Below, one piece after another: positions 50,949 through 59,770 of a DNA stretch of 64,000 nt. The notes below the pieces were generated by a model. It made no database searches, was not told the origin of the DNA, and saw nothing but the letters and a program-made list of their open reading frames with translations. This DNA comes from Poriferisodalis sp963663635. Its GTDB lineage: Bacteria > Actinomycetota > Acidimicrobiia > Acidimicrobiales > Poriferisodalaceae. The stretch spans positions 558,001 through 622,000 of the forward strand of contig CAXXMY010000011.1 in NCBI GenBank assembly GCA_963663635.2, written 5' to 3'. Numbering within the stretch: position 1 is the first letter of the stretch; every line of letters starts with the position of its first letter. The position numbers were made by a program, and so were the translations under genes.

Positions 50949-51215
50949 ATGACTGAAGACGAGTTTCGCTCCGAGCTTGCAGCGCGTGGCTATGGCGAGC
51001 CGCGGAGTTTCGCGTTTGCGCCCAACGCCGACGGGGAGTTCCACAGCCACGAGTTCTCGGCGATGGTGATGGTCACCGAAGGCGAGTTTCGTCTTGGGCT
51101 CGAAGACGAGACCCGAGTCTTCGAAGCAGGGGAGTGGTGCGAGGTCTCGGCCGGCACAGTGCACCTCGAGCAGGCTGGCCCGAGCGGCGCCACGATCTTG
51201 GCTGGCACGAAGTAG
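50949..51215 (+). CDS. Small cupin-domain protein
   Basis: A protein of 88 residues, a single cupin barrel: FHSHEFSAMVMVTEGEFRLG holds the first motif (His-x-His, Glu) and WCEVSAGTVHLEQAGPSG the second (His). It probably binds a metal. The ATG at 50949 fits the domain start better than a GTG at 50907. No catalytic role can be named. Confidence 0.82.
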   Translation: MTEDEFRSELAARGYGEPRSFAFAPNADGEFHSHEFSAMVMVTEGEFRLGLEDETRVFEAGEWCEVSAGTVHLEQAGPSGATILAGTK

Positions 51216-51279
51216 CGCAGCCAGACCGTACCGCAGGCAGCGAGCGGGCCTTCGGAGAGGCTCGCAGGGAAAGCAGTTT

Positions 51280-51299
51280 CGGAAACGACTGTTCGTATA
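51280..51299 (+). promoter_or_regulatory. SOS-box-like site and -10 box upstream of imuA'
   Basis: GAAAC-GACT-GTTCG (51280-51293) matches 8 of 10 positions of the actinobacterial LexA site CGAAC-N4-GTTCG. TATAGT (51294-51299) directly after it is a good -10 box. The ATG at 51310 would be only a few bases from the transcription start. A related site stands before dnaE2 at 61312. Confidence 0.5.
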
Positions 51300-51309
51300 G
51301 TCTGTCGCG

Positions 51310-52146
51310 ATGGCAGTGCAGCTGCATGACTCAGCCGGTCCTCGTGGGGTCGGCGCATTGGATACAGCTGGCCCTCGTGGGGTCGGCTCATTCAGCACAG
51401 CGCGCGCCGTTGCGCCGATCACCCGCAGCGACGAACGGCTGCTGCCGGTTGCCGACGAGCTTGCCCCGCTGCTGGCACAGCCGGGGATCGTCCGCGGGTC
51501 GGTGCTGGCCACCCAAGGGCCGGGCGCGCTGACCTTGGCGACGGCTCTTGCCGCGGAGGCTTCGCGTGCGGGGGGATGGACCGCAGCGGTGGGCCTGGGA
51601 CGCATGGGCATCTCGGCCGTGGCAGAGCGAGGGGCGTCGCTGGATCGATGGGCGTTCGTGGACCAGCCTGGCGATGCCGCCGCCGAAGTGCTGAACGCTC
51701 TGATCGGCAGTGTCGATGTGATCCTGCTCGCCGGCAGCGTGCGGATAGCCGCGGCCCACAGCCGGCGTCTGCGGGCCCGTCTGCGGGAGCGGGGGACAGC
51801 GGTGATCGAGGTCACCGAGCCGGGCCCTGCCCGCCAGCGTCAAGGCAACGGATTCAGCCCAGACGTGACCGTGGCTGTGGAGCGAGCAGCTTGGACCGGC
51901 TTGGGACAGGGCCACGGACGGCTCCGAGCCCGGCGCGCCGAGGTGGTCGCAGCGGGCCGGGGCGCGGCGTCGCTGCCGCGACGAGCCGTCCTGTGGCTGC
52001 CGGACTCCGACGGTCGTATCACTCCCGTCCGCGGCGCGATCAGCACAGAGCGCTTCGATCGGCCCGCTCCGGTCGACCTCAGCCAGGCTGGCGTCGACTC
52101 CACAGGTGCCGATGTGACCGTCCTGCCGCAACGCCGTGCGGGATAA
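51310..52146 (+). CDS. imuA': ImuA'-like mutasome protein
   Basis: A protein of 278 residues, RecA-like in its core (residues 60-190: VRGSVLATQGPGALTLATAL, SVDVILLAGSVRIAAAHSRR), with a poor Walker A, as in actinobacterial ImuA'. It is the adaptor of the ImuA'-ImuB-DnaE2 translesion complex. Residues 7-28 are two in-frame 11-residue repeats that also occur in ImuB. It overlaps the imuB start by 11 bases. Confidence 0.78.
   Translation: MAVQLHDSAGPRGVGALDTAGPRGVGSFSTARAVAPITRSDERLLPVADELAPLLAQPGIVRGSVLATQGPGALTLATALAAEASRAGGWTAAVGLGRMGISAVAERGASLDRWAFVDQPGDAAAEVLNALIGSVDVILLAGSVRIAAAHSRRLRARLRERGTAVIEVTEPGPARQRQGNGFSPDVTVAVERAAWTGLGQGHGRLRARRAEVVAAGRGAASLPRRAVLWLPDSDGRITPVRGAISTERFDRPAPVDLSQAGVDSTGADVTVLPQRRAG
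51328..51393 (+). repeat. Two 33-base in-frame repeats in imuA'
   Basis: The units encode DSAGPRGVGAL and DTAGPRGVGSF. The central part, CCTCGTGGGGTCGGC, is identical to that of the three repeats in imuB. Confidence 0.9.
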
Positions 52147-53890
52147 CCGGGCTCACCCCGTCGACATCCCGCCGCGGATGCTGGTGGTGGAGATCGCACA
52201 CTGGTCTGTGACTGCAGCCGGGATCGACCCCGCGACCCCCGCAGCGGTGGTGTCCGCTGGACGGGTGACTGCCGTCACGCCCGCAGCCTCTGATGCAGGG
52301 GTGGCGACGGGGATGCACCGCCGACAAGCCCAGTCCCGGTGTCCCGCCTTGGAGGTAGTCGAGCGCGACCTCGATCTCGATGCCCGCCGGTTCGCTCCCG
52401 TGGTCGCAGCATTGGAGGAACTGACGCCGAGAGTCGAGGTGCTGGCACCCGGCTGCTGCGTCTTCGGCACTCGAGCCCCGTCGCGCTACTACGGCGGCGA
52501 CGAGACATTGGCCGAACTGGTGGCACGGACTGTCACCGGAGCGTTGGCCTCGGACGTCTTGGAAGTGTCGCCGGCTGTGACACCAGCGGCGATGCCGGAG
52601 GTCCGTGTCGGCATCGCTGACGGCCTGTTCGCGGCCGGCCTTGCAGCCCGCGTCGCGCCGGGGGGAGTGCTGGTGGTGCCCGCGTCCGCAAGTGCGGGGT
52701 TCCTGAGCCAGCTGTCGCTGCGCGCCCTAACAGAAACGTTCTCGCCACTGGCGGGCACAGCCGGCCCTCGTGGGGTCGGCGCATCGGGCACAGCCGGCCC
52801 TCGTGGGGTCGGCGCATCGGGCACATCTGGCCCTCGTGGGGTCGGCGCATCGGGCACATCTGGCGAGGAACTGGTCGATGTGCTGAAGCGACTGGGTCTG
52901 CGGACCTTGGGCGACGTGGCGGGGCTGCGGTCAGCCGACCTTGCGGGCAGATTCGGCACGCCAGGCGAATGGGCGCACCGGCTGGCCAGCGGAGGCGATC
53001 CTCGCCTGAGCCAGCCCGGCGTCGCTGCGCCCGGTCTCTGCGTCGATGCGGAGATCGACCCGCCTGCGGACCGCGCTGACACGGTGGCTTTCACAGCGAA
53101 GTCCCTGGCAGACCATCTCGACACCGAGCTGGTCCGATGCGGCCACGCGCTGGTCTGCGTGCAGGTCAGCATCGAAACCGAGAACAGTGAGATCAGCAAC
53201 CGGTTCTGGCGCCATGGGTTCCGCTTCAGCCCTGCCGATGTGACCGACCGCGTGAGGTGGCAGCTCGACGGTTGGCGGCAGGATCGAAACCGTCCCAGTG
53301 GCCGCATCTCGTTCATTCGGCTGACGGTCGCGCAGACGGTGCCCGATGAGGGCCGCCAGCTCGGGTTCTGGGGCGGTCAGACCGAGACCGACGAGCGGGC
53401 CGAACGAGCCTTGGGCCGGGTGCAGACGCTGGTGGGCTTCGACGGGGTCACGGTTGGCCGTCTGGGCTCCGGTCGTCGCTTCGCCGATCTCGAGCAGCGC
53501 CTTCCTTTCGGAACTGCCGGTGCAGTCAGCCCAGTCAGCCCAGTCAGCCCAGCCTCGCCGATGCCTCCGTGGCCGGGACGGCTGGGCGCGCCAGTCCCTG
53601 CTCTCGTGCTGTTTGAGCCCGAGCCGCTCGTGGTGCTCGACGCAGACGGCGAGCCGGTCGGCGTGAGCGGCCGGGGAGAAGCCAGCGCGCCTCCTGCTGA
53701 ACTGCGGCGTGCCAATGGACGCATCAGCCGGATCACGGCATGGGCAGGGCCGTGGCTGCTCGACGAGCGCTGGTGGGTCCGGGGGGCACGCCGCCGCCAA
53801 GCCCGGTTCCAGCTTGTCCTTGACGATGGCACCGCTCATCTCTGCGCCGTAGAAGGCGGTCGTTGGCAACGCGAAGCCACCTACGACTAG
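52136..53890 (+). CDS. imuB: ImuB-like Y-family polymerase homologue
   Basis: A protein of 584 residues with the Y-family layout. The N-terminal catalytic acids of Pol IV are missing (VVEIAHWSVTAAG), as in other ImuB proteins, so it should act as a scaffold and not as a polymerase. RQLGFWGG near residue 405 is a beta-clamp-binding motif. The C-terminus WWVRGARRRQARFQLVLDDG is typical. It carries three 33-base repeats (GTAGPRGVGAS type) at residues 206-238 and a PVSPVSPVS run near 465. It starts at GTG inside the imuA' end. Confidence 0.85.
   Translation: MRDNRAHPVDIPPRMLVVEIAHWSVTAAGIDPATPAAVVSAGRVTAVTPAASDAGVATGMHRRQAQSRCPALEVVERDLDLDARRFAPVVAALEELTPRVEVLAPGCCVFGTRAPSRYYGGDETLAELVARTVTGALASDVLEVSPAVTPAAMPEVRVGIADGLFAAGLAARVAPGGVLVVPASASAGFLSQLSLRALTETFSPLAGTAGPRGVGASGTAGPRGVGASGTSGPRGVGASGTSGEELVDVLKRLGLRTLGDVAGLRSADLAGRFGTPGEWAHRLASGGDPRLSQPGVAAPGLCVDAEIDPPADRADTVAFTAKSLADHLDTELVRCGHALVCVQVSIETENSEISNRFWRHGFRFSPADVTDRVRWQLDGWRQDRNRPSGRISFIRLTVAQTVPDEGRQLGFWGGQTETDERAERALGRVQTLVGFDGVTVGRLGSGRRFADLEQRLPFGTAGAVSPVSPVSPASPMPPWPGRLGAPVPALVLFEPEPLVVLDADGEPVGVSGRGEASAPPAELRRANGRISRITAWAGPWLLDERWWVRGARRRQARFQLVLDDGTAHLCAVEGGRWQREATYD
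52753..52851 (+). repeat. Three tandem 33-base repeats in imuB
   Basis: Units at 52753, 52786 and 52819 encode GTAGPRGVGAS, GTAGPRGVGAS and GTSGPRGVGAS, then a partial fourth begins at 52852. They lie in frame in a region between the palm/fingers and the helix-hairpin part. Confidence 0.92.
53523..53549 (+). repeat. Three 9-base repeats in imuB
   Basis: The unit CAGTCAGCC is repeated three times and encodes a Ser-Pro-Val run in the linker before the C-terminal region. Confidence 0.85.
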
Positions 53891-54157
53891 CTGGTTGCCT
53901 TCAAGGGGTGAGCGGTCGTAGTCGATCAGGGTGCCGACGGGTCCGCCGTGGTGTTCGTCATAGTTGGGTCCGGTAGCTGAGAGCGGCGCCCGGGGAGATC
54001 CAGACCGTTCTGGAGAAGGCGGGCCAGGCTCAATACCGAACAAACCCCCTTAAGCGGACTCGCTGCGTGTCCTAGGATCCTCCTGGTCGCTCGGTCTGTC
54101 GCGGGTTGTGGACTCCGCTGATGCTGTCTTGAGCGCGAGCATCCCACAGGAGCGTCG

Positions 54158-54805
54158 GTGCCGTACGCAATTGCCATTCAAGAGGACTTCGTCACGCAGT
54201 GCATCGAATGGATCAGGGACACCATTGGGTTTCAGCTGCCAACAACTGAGCCCATCATCGGCGCGTGGAGCGATATCGGTGCTGCGAGTATGCACGAGGC
54301 CCTCGCGGCGATGACCGGCGGAGCCTTCGCGCAGCGTGCGTCAGTGGATCTCGAACTCTTCCATTTGTATCGGACAATGCGAAATTGCCATATTCACAGC
54401 GGCGGAAGCGTGTCTTCGGCGCTGCGTACGCGTGTAGGAGGTCTGAGTCACGATGCACAGGTCAGGTGGCTCAAGCTGACCAAGAGAGATGTCAGCACCT
54501 TGATCGGCGGCGACCGGGCCAACTACTCCCTGCTTGACGTCTTCGCCATCTTCGCCGTGACCAAAGAACTAGGACGTGGAATCAATGCGCTCTTGCGGAC
54601 CTGTTTGTCTCAGACGCAGTGGGCCGAGGCATGTGTCGACGACTACTGCCAAGAGACGGCCCGAGCACCTAAGAGCGACGTATGGGGCCGTGGGCTCATC
54701 GGCTTCGCACGGAATCGATACCACGCAGTCGAACTCACGGATCAGGCGCTGTTCCAAGCGGCGGCAAACAAGGGCGTGTGGCCAGATCCCGACCGACGCC
54801 CGTGA
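54158..54805 (+). CDS. Unknown protein with a possible HEPN RNase motif
   Basis: A protein of 215 residues, starting at GTG with AGGAG about 6 bases upstream. It is mostly helical. ELFHLYRTMRNCHIHSGG near residues 66-83 contains R-x4-H in a helical setting, as in HEPN ribonucleases of defence and toxin systems; a second helix pair follows. Base composition is less GC-rich than neighbouring genes, which suggests transfer. There is no partner antitoxin gene. Function not assigned. Confidence 0.55.
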   Translation: MPYAIAIQEDFVTQCIEWIRDTIGFQLPTTEPIIGAWSDIGAASMHEALAAMTGGAFAQRASVDLELFHLYRTMRNCHIHSGGSVSSALRTRVGGLSHDAQVRWLKLTKRDVSTLIGGDRANYSLLDVFAIFAVTKELGRGINALLRTCLSQTQWAEACVDDYCQETARAPKSDVWGRGLIGFARNRYHAVELTDQALFQAAANKGVWPDPDRRP

Positions 54806-54861
54806 CACACGCCCAATGCGGGAGTCCGACGCGTCAGACGTGCGCATGAGACTCGAATAAC

Positions 54862-54939
54862 AATGGGGGCTCTTCCTATTGAGCTACACGACCACGACGG
54901 CGGTGCCAGGACTCGAACCTGGGTCTCCCATTTTTGGAA
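54862..54939 (-). other. tRNA-Trp (CCA)-like halves in permuted order
   Basis: On the minus strand the 3' half comes first (54939 to 54898): loop TTCCAAA with anticodon CCA, stem AATGG, T-arm CCAGG TTCGAGT CCTGG, acceptor CACCGCC and G73. Four bases later comes the 5' half (54893 to 54862): acceptor GGTCGTG, TA, D-arm GCTC AATAGGAA GAGC, and stem CCATT. Put together they give a 74-base cloverleaf with 5 of 5 anticodon-stem and 6 of 7 acceptor pairs (one C-C mismatch) and one extra base near position 26. No normal linear tRNA can be folded here. It may be a permuted tRNA gene or a scar of recombination at a tRNA. Confidence 0.5.
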
Positions 54940-55092
54940 GCGACTCGGTCTCGCTCCGACATGGACTCTTCGTCAAACGCCTCAATGTGAACCAGAGGAT
55001 AACCCGTTCCACGCGGGACAGCGAGGCTGTTGTTGGGCGGCAAGGACGAAAGCGCCGATTGCAAATGCACCTACGACTGAGCGCTGTGGCCG

Positions 55093-56457
55093 TCAGTTGC
55101 CGTTGGTGGACCAGTGCCAGGGCTCGCTGGGCAGGTTGTGCAGGCCGTATGTCGCCGCGTTGGCTTTCAGCCAGCGGAACGCTGCCGAGTTGCGGGTGCT
55201 GATCGAGCGGCCGTTGTACCGGAAATCGATGGCGAGGCCGCGCTCGTGCATGGATCGACCGGGTCGGGCGGTGGGCGGGCGGCACTGGTAAGCCGGTCGC
55301 TGGTAGATCGCCCACTCGCTAGTGCCGCAATTCGACCGGCGCACCGCGATCTGCTGTGCGGCGCTGCGATAACCGCCGCCGGCCAGCCTGATCCCGTCCC
55401 GGGCAGCGTGCTCGAGCAGGTCCTGCACCTTGTTGGCGATCGACACGTGGACCTGAATGCCGCCGACCCGCGCCAGATCGCTGGCCGGAATGTTGTTGCT
55501 AGTGGGCTGGCCGGCGGTCCCTTCGCGCAGGCGCCGCAGCCGTTCCTGCTCTTCTCGGCGCTTGCGCTCCTCCTCTTTCCGCCGCCGTTTCTGCTCGGCC
55601 GTGATGCGCTTCTGCTCGGTGATCACTCCCGTCACGAGCTGAGCGGTAGCGGCGACGTCTTCGGCGGCCGCTGCATCCCACTCCGCTAGGGAGGCCTGCT
55701 CGTACAACAGGTTCTCAAGCCTGTATTCGAGCTCTTCGAGCAGCAGTTCTTCCTGCTCGACGACATCGAGCAGATCCTCGAGCGCCGCTTCGGATTCCTG
55801 TCTGCGAATGTCCCGCAGCTCTTCGGCGCGCTGGAACTCGCGCACAGCCAGCTCCGCATCGACCGTCAAGGCACGCAGCTGATCTGCGGTGGTATTCAAG
55901 TCGCCGAGCGCAGCGCCGATGAGCACTCTGATACGGGCGGCTTCGTAGACATCACCGGTACGAACGAGTCCGTAGGACCCTTCTACCGATGCGTCGTAGC
56001 CGATGTAGTTCTGCACGATCAGCTCGATGACTCGCCGGCCGAGCTCACCGTGCTGCTCGTCGAGCGACAGCGTCCGCTGCACGGCCGCCTGTACTGCTGC
56101 TTCTGCAGCGTCCAGCGCCAGTTCGGCGTCTTCGAGATCGTCGCGCTGATCATTGACCAGCAACTTGAGCTGGTCGTACGCCGTGAGCACCTCGTTGACG
56201 TCGACCTGCGCCAGATCGACCTCGCCGATCTTGGCCAGAAGTGCCGCTTGGGCCTGTTCGCGGATGCGTTTCTCCTCGGCGAGCTGCGCCTCAAGCTCCT
56301 TCTGCTGACGCTCCAGCTCTTCGGTGCGCTGCTCCAGCTCCTTGTTGGACGGCGTGGACTGCGCTCCGGTGCCCGCAATGGGCAGCACGCTGGCAACGAC
56401 GGCGAACGCGATGGCCACCAGCATGTACCGGGATGATCGGGGCCGTGAGCCTCGCAA
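55093..56457 (-). CDS. Secreted D,D-carboxypeptidase with long coiled coil
   Basis: A protein of 454 residues. Residues 1-33 are a signal peptide (Arg-rich start, hydrophobic core, GTGAQS). Residues 35-310 are almost all coiled coil, rich in Glu, Arg and Leu (ELEQRTEELERQQKELEAQL). Residues 330-454 form a VanY-type zinc peptidase domain: GGYRSAAQQIAVRR, SMHERGLAIDFRYNG (His and Asp ligands) and EPWHWS (third ligand). It probably trims or splits peptidoglycan peptides outside the membrane. Confidence 0.88.
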   Translation of the reverse strand: MRGSRPRSSRYMLVAIAFAVVASVLPIAGTGAQSTPSNKELEQRTEELERQQKELEAQLAEEKRIREQAQAALLAKIGEVDLAQVDVNEVLTAYDQLKLLVNDQRDDLEDAELALDAAEAAVQAAVQRTLSLDEQHGELGRRVIELIVQNYIGYDASVEGSYGLVRTGDVYEAARIRVLIGAALGDLNTTADQLRALTVDAELAVREFQRAEELRDIRRQESEAALEDLLDVVEQEELLLEELEYRLENLLYEQASLAEWDAAAAEDVAATAQLVTGVITEQKRITAEQKRRRKEEERKRREEQERLRRLREGTAGQPTSNNIPASDLARVGGIQVHVSIANKVQDLLEHAARDGIRLAGGGYRSAAQQIAVRRSNCGTSEWAIYQRPAYQCRPPTARPGRSMHERGLAIDFRYNGRSISTRNSAAFRWLKANAATYGLHNLPSEPWHWSTNGN

Positions 56458-56592
56458 TCGGGGCGTCCTTGCTGAAGCCGGCCGTGCGAGCGGCTTCGTC
56501 GTCGTTGTGCGGCCGCCACAGGTGACAGCCTGAACCTTCGGCCCAAGATACCGATGGGCAGAGCCCAGTGGGTGTCGCCCCGGCGATCGCAG

Positions 56593-57495
56593 CTACCTGT
56601 CGGTGACGGTTTCGTCCGCGACGGGATTCGAGAGCACTCCGACGCCGGGAATCTCGAATTCGACGCGGTCGCCGGGCATCAGCCATTTCGGCGGATCGTG
56701 CGAACCGCCGGTGCCCTCCGGCGAGCCCGTTGCGATGATGTCGCCGGGTTCGAGCGGCATCACCCTGGACAGGTACGTGATCACCTCGGCCACCGTGAAG
56801 ATCATTTCGCTGACGCTGGCACGCTGACGCTCCTCGCCATTGACCCGGCAGATCACTTCCAGTGACGCCGGGTCCTCGATCTCGTCAGCCGTGCAAATCC
56901 ACGGTCCCATCGAGCCCGATCGGTAGAAGTTCTTGCCGGCTGCGACGCTGTGCCGTTGCCAGTTGCGCACCGATCCGTCGTTGAGCACGGTGTAGCCGCC
57001 GACATGTCTCAATGCGTCGTCGGGCGAGATGTGGCGACCGGCCCGGCCGATCACCACAGCGAGCTCCACTTCGTAGTCGAGCTGCTCGGAGACGACTGGT
57101 CGAACGAGCTCCTCGCCGTCGGCCACGAGCGTGCCCGGCGGCTTGTTGAAGTACACGGGTTGCGGCGGCGCTTGGACGTTGCCGCCAAGGGGATATTTCT
57201 TGTGATAGTTCGCTCCTGCGCACAGCATGCGTGCCCCCGGGTCCGCTGGAACTGCCAAAGCGATGTCGTCCCAAGAGTGGTCGGCGGGGCCGTGCTCGAG
57301 TTCGGCGAATGCGTCCGGCGCGGCCAGCGCGTCGGCGAGGGCGTGTCCCAGTGTCGCGATCGGGCGACCGGTGCCGACAGGATCGCGTCCGCTGAGCTCA
57401 ACGACGCCCGCGGACCCCGCCAGACCGATGCCGGCCGGCGGGACGCCGCGGTCGTCGTGAACATCGGCGTCAGGGCGGAATCGGAGCAGTCTCAC
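56593..57495 (-). CDS. Fumarylacetoacetate hydrolase-family protein
   Basis: A protein of 300 residues. The catalytic fold shows CAGANYHKKYP, DYEVELAVVIGRAGRHI (metal acids), VGGYTVLNDGSVRNWQ, PGDIIATGSPEGTGG and GDRVEFEIPGVGVLSNPV. Members hydrolyse or decarboxylate diketo acids in breakdown of aromatic compounds. The N-terminal 90 residues are the usual small domain. It lies 47 bases from the membrane protein on the same strand as the two amidases. Confidence 0.9.
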   Translation of the reverse strand: MRLLRFRPDADVHDDRGVPPAGIGLAGSAGVVELSGRDPVGTGRPIATLGHALADALAAPDAFAELEHGPADHSWDDIALAVPADPGARMLCAGANYHKKYPLGGNVQAPPQPVYFNKPPGTLVADGEELVRPVVSEQLDYEVELAVVIGRAGRHISPDDALRHVGGYTVLNDGSVRNWQRHSVAAGKNFYRSGSMGPWICTADEIEDPASLEVICRVNGEERQRASVSEMIFTVAEVITYLSRVMPLEPGDIIATGSPEGTGGSHDPPKWLMPGDRVEFEIPGVGVLSNPVADETVTDR

Positions 57496-57542
57496 AATCC
57501 GTCAACGTATATCGGCGACCCGCTTCCGGGTGGGCCCGAGCT

Positions 57543-58052
57543 TCAGTTCGCCGCCGTCACCCGCAGCGGCTCGCCTCCGGCGTGCCGGATCGTCGTCTCG
57601 GCGGCGGCAAGATCGGTGCCGCTCACTCGGCCATTCCAGGGCGGGCCGATACCGGTGTCATCCATTGCAGGCTCGAGGGCGACTGCTACCCGCGGGCTGT
57701 CGGGCCTCAGTGTCAGTGTGGCATTGGTGCCGCGCTGCCAGCTCGCCACCACCTCGGCCCGGCGAAACGTGATGTCGGCCAGGATCAAGCCGTCAACGGT
57801 CGCAGCGAGCAGCCGGCGGACGTTGAACAGCAGCTGGTGCGCGACGACAGCGAGCACCACCGCAAGCCAGCCCACGCCCCACGACAACGCCATCCCCGCT
57901 CCCAGTGCGAACACGACGACGCGCACCGCCATGACCCGGCGGTGCAAGCGGTCAGTCTCGGAGTCTTCGACGACGACGGCGCTGCGGACTTCGACGTCGA
58001 TGGCACCGAGCAGATCTACCGCACGCGCAAGAGCTCGGTCTGCTGGCGTCAC
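57543..58052 (-). CDS. Small membrane protein of unknown function
   Basis: A protein of 169 residues with two adjoining hydrophobic segments near residues 40-75 (VRVVVFALGAGMALSWGVGW, then LAVVLAVVAHQLLF) that form a hairpin or two spans. The C-terminal part (residues 85-165) is soluble, with LILADITFRRAEVVASWQ. No known family is recognised. It starts in a GTGA overlap with the stop of the amidase gene, so the two are coupled. Confidence 0.6.
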   Translation of the reverse strand: MTPADRALARAVDLLGAIDVEVRSAVVVEDSETDRLHRRVMAVRVVVFALGAGMALSWGVGWLAVVLAVVAHQLLFNVRRLLAATVDGLILADITFRRAEVVASWQRGTNATLTLRPDSPRVAVALEPAMDDTGIGPPWNGRVSGTDLAAAETTIRHAGGEPLRVTAAN

Positions 58053-59671
58053 TGCGCAACGCCCTCGGCCGCGCCAGTAGTGAGGCGGGCACTCTGTGGG
58101 AGCTGTTCGGGAAGGTCGATCAGTCCGCCTGCGTCGGCTATCTGCTGAGACACGGCCAGCAGCAGTCGCTCGTCGCCGTACCCGGCGACAAGCTGCGTGC
58201 CCAACGGCAGACCGTCCGGGTCATGGGCTGTCGGGAGCGAGATCGCAGGCTGCCCAGTGACATTTGCCTGGTCCACGAATCCGATGAGCGAGCGGAGGCG
58301 CCGGGCACCCTCTGCTGGGTCTGAGAGATAGCCGAGCGGCGGAGTCACGTCGCCCAGAACTGGCGTGAGCAACAGATCGAAGCCGGGCGTGGACTCCTGA
58401 TCAGCATGTGCACCTGGTGGACGCCAGAACGACATCACCCGTCGGCGCCACCTCGCGAGCTCCTCGAGTGCCCCCACGTACGCGGACGCGGGCAGGGACC
58501 TGCCCAATTCGGCTGTCCACCAGTTGGCCGGTTCGATGTCATCGGCCGTCATCGGGCGACCCAGACGTTGCGCCCATCCGGCCATCTCGGCGGCCATGCC
58601 GACGGTTCGAACGACGATGGCGTGATCGGTGAGCTCGTCGCTGTACCAGCCATCCGGGTACCTGTCGGTCTCCACCCGGTGACCCAATTCGGCCAGGAAC
58701 GCCGCCGCCTGCTCGACGGCGCGGCGAACCGGTTCGGTGGCTTGGGCAGCGGTGAGCCCCGTGATGGCGCCAACCGACACCGCGATGTGCAGCGGCCGCA
58801 GTGAACGCCCTGCAGCAACTGAGTCCGCGAATGACTCGCCGACACCGAGCGGCGGTGCAACGTAGGGATCACCAGGCGACGGACGGCCGATCACGTCGAG
58901 GCACCGCGCCGCATCGCGCACCGAACGCGTGAGCATGCCGTCGACAGCGAAGCCGCCTCGGTGCTCGCCCATGCGGGGTGCGGTCGAGACCCGACCGCGG
59001 CTCGGTTTCAGCCCCACCAAGCCGCACGCCGCGGCTGGTACGCGAATGGAACCGCCTCCGTCGTTTCCGTGAGCGATCCGGACGATGCCGGCAGCCACGG
59101 CCGCCGCGGACCCGCCGCTGGATCCGCCCGGTGATCGGGACACGTCCCACGGATTCGCTGTCGCGCCGTAGACCGCTGGTTCGGTGGTGATGGTGGTGCC
59201 GAATTCGGGAGTGTTCGTGCGTCCGATCGAGACCATGCCCGCGCCGCGCAGCAACTGGTACAGGTGACTGTCCTGGGTGCCGCGCCAATCCAGCTCGACC
59301 AGGAACCGCGCGCCGGCGTGATGGAACTCGCCGGCTTGCTCACAGCCGAGGTCCTTGACGGCAATCGGCACGCCATCGAGGGGCGCGTCGGCGAACGGCC
59401 CGTCGTCCGCAGGGCTGTCGTGCGCTCGTTCGACGCGACGATTCGACCAGCGCTGGGCCGCCTGGTTTGCCTCGGCCATAGCGGCTTCGGGGCGTGGGTG
59501 AATCACCGCGTTGAGCAACGGGTTCAAACGAGCCAGCCGATCGAGTGCCTCCTGGGTCGCTTCGACCGGATTCGTGTCACCGGCTGCGAAGGCTTCCGCC
59601 AGCGCCGTTGCGTCCTCGTTGCGTCCTCGCACTGCCCCCAGGCTTTCTGCTGTCGGTGCGCCGTGTCGCAC
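58049..59671 (-). CDS. Amidase-signature family hydrolase (first copy)
   Basis: A protein of 540 residues. The Ser-cisSer-Lys centre is DGVPIAVKDLG (Lys) and SPGGSSGGSAAAVAAG (both Ser), with NDGGGSIRVPAAACGLVGLK behind. It hydrolyses an unknown amide. It shares the same order of motifs with the amidase at 59771, and the two may be an old tandem duplication. It starts at GTG. Confidence 0.9.
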   Translation of the reverse strand: MRHGAPTAESLGAVRGRNEDATALAEAFAAGDTNPVEATQEALDRLARLNPLLNAVIHPRPEAAMAEANQAAQRWSNRRVERAHDSPADDGPFADAPLDGVPIAVKDLGCEQAGEFHHAGARFLVELDWRGTQDSHLYQLLRGAGMVSIGRTNTPEFGTTITTEPAVYGATANPWDVSRSPGGSSGGSAAAVAAGIVRIAHGNDGGGSIRVPAAACGLVGLKPSRGRVSTAPRMGEHRGGFAVDGMLTRSVRDAARCLDVIGRPSPGDPYVAPPLGVGESFADSVAAGRSLRPLHIAVSVGAITGLTAAQATEPVRRAVEQAAAFLAELGHRVETDRYPDGWYSDELTDHAIVVRTVGMAAEMAGWAQRLGRPMTADDIEPANWWTAELGRSLPASAYVGALEELARWRRRVMSFWRPPGAHADQESTPGFDLLLTPVLGDVTPPLGYLSDPAEGARRLRSLIGFVDQANVTGQPAISLPTAHDPDGLPLGTQLVAGYGDERLLLAVSQQIADAGGLIDLPEQLPQSARLTTGAAEGVAQ

Positions 59672-59680
59672 CCAGTCCGG

Positions 59681-59744
59681 TGCGCCCAGTTCCCTGGGCC
59701 CAGTTCTCTGGGCCCAGTTCTCTGGGCCCAGTCCCGTGCGACTA
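59681..59744 (+). repeat. Short tandem repeats between the two amidase genes
   Basis: CCCAGTTCYCTGGG-type units of 14 bases recur about four times with small changes and contain the palindrome TGGGCCCA. They fill most of the 99 bases between the genes. No role is evident; a hairpin-forming terminator is possible but no T run follows. Confidence 0.7.
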
Positions 59745-59770
59745 GTCCGTAGTGCCCAGTCTGGTCGTAC

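Noticed and set aside
52753..52851. 33-base repeats in imuB as a CRISPR array
   Set aside because: The units are directly adjacent with no spacers and keep the reading frame of imuB.
54898..54975. A normal linear tRNA ending at 54898
   Set aside because: The T-arm is good, but the bases upstream on the minus strand do not form a D-arm or a matching 5' acceptor; the matching half is found downstream instead.
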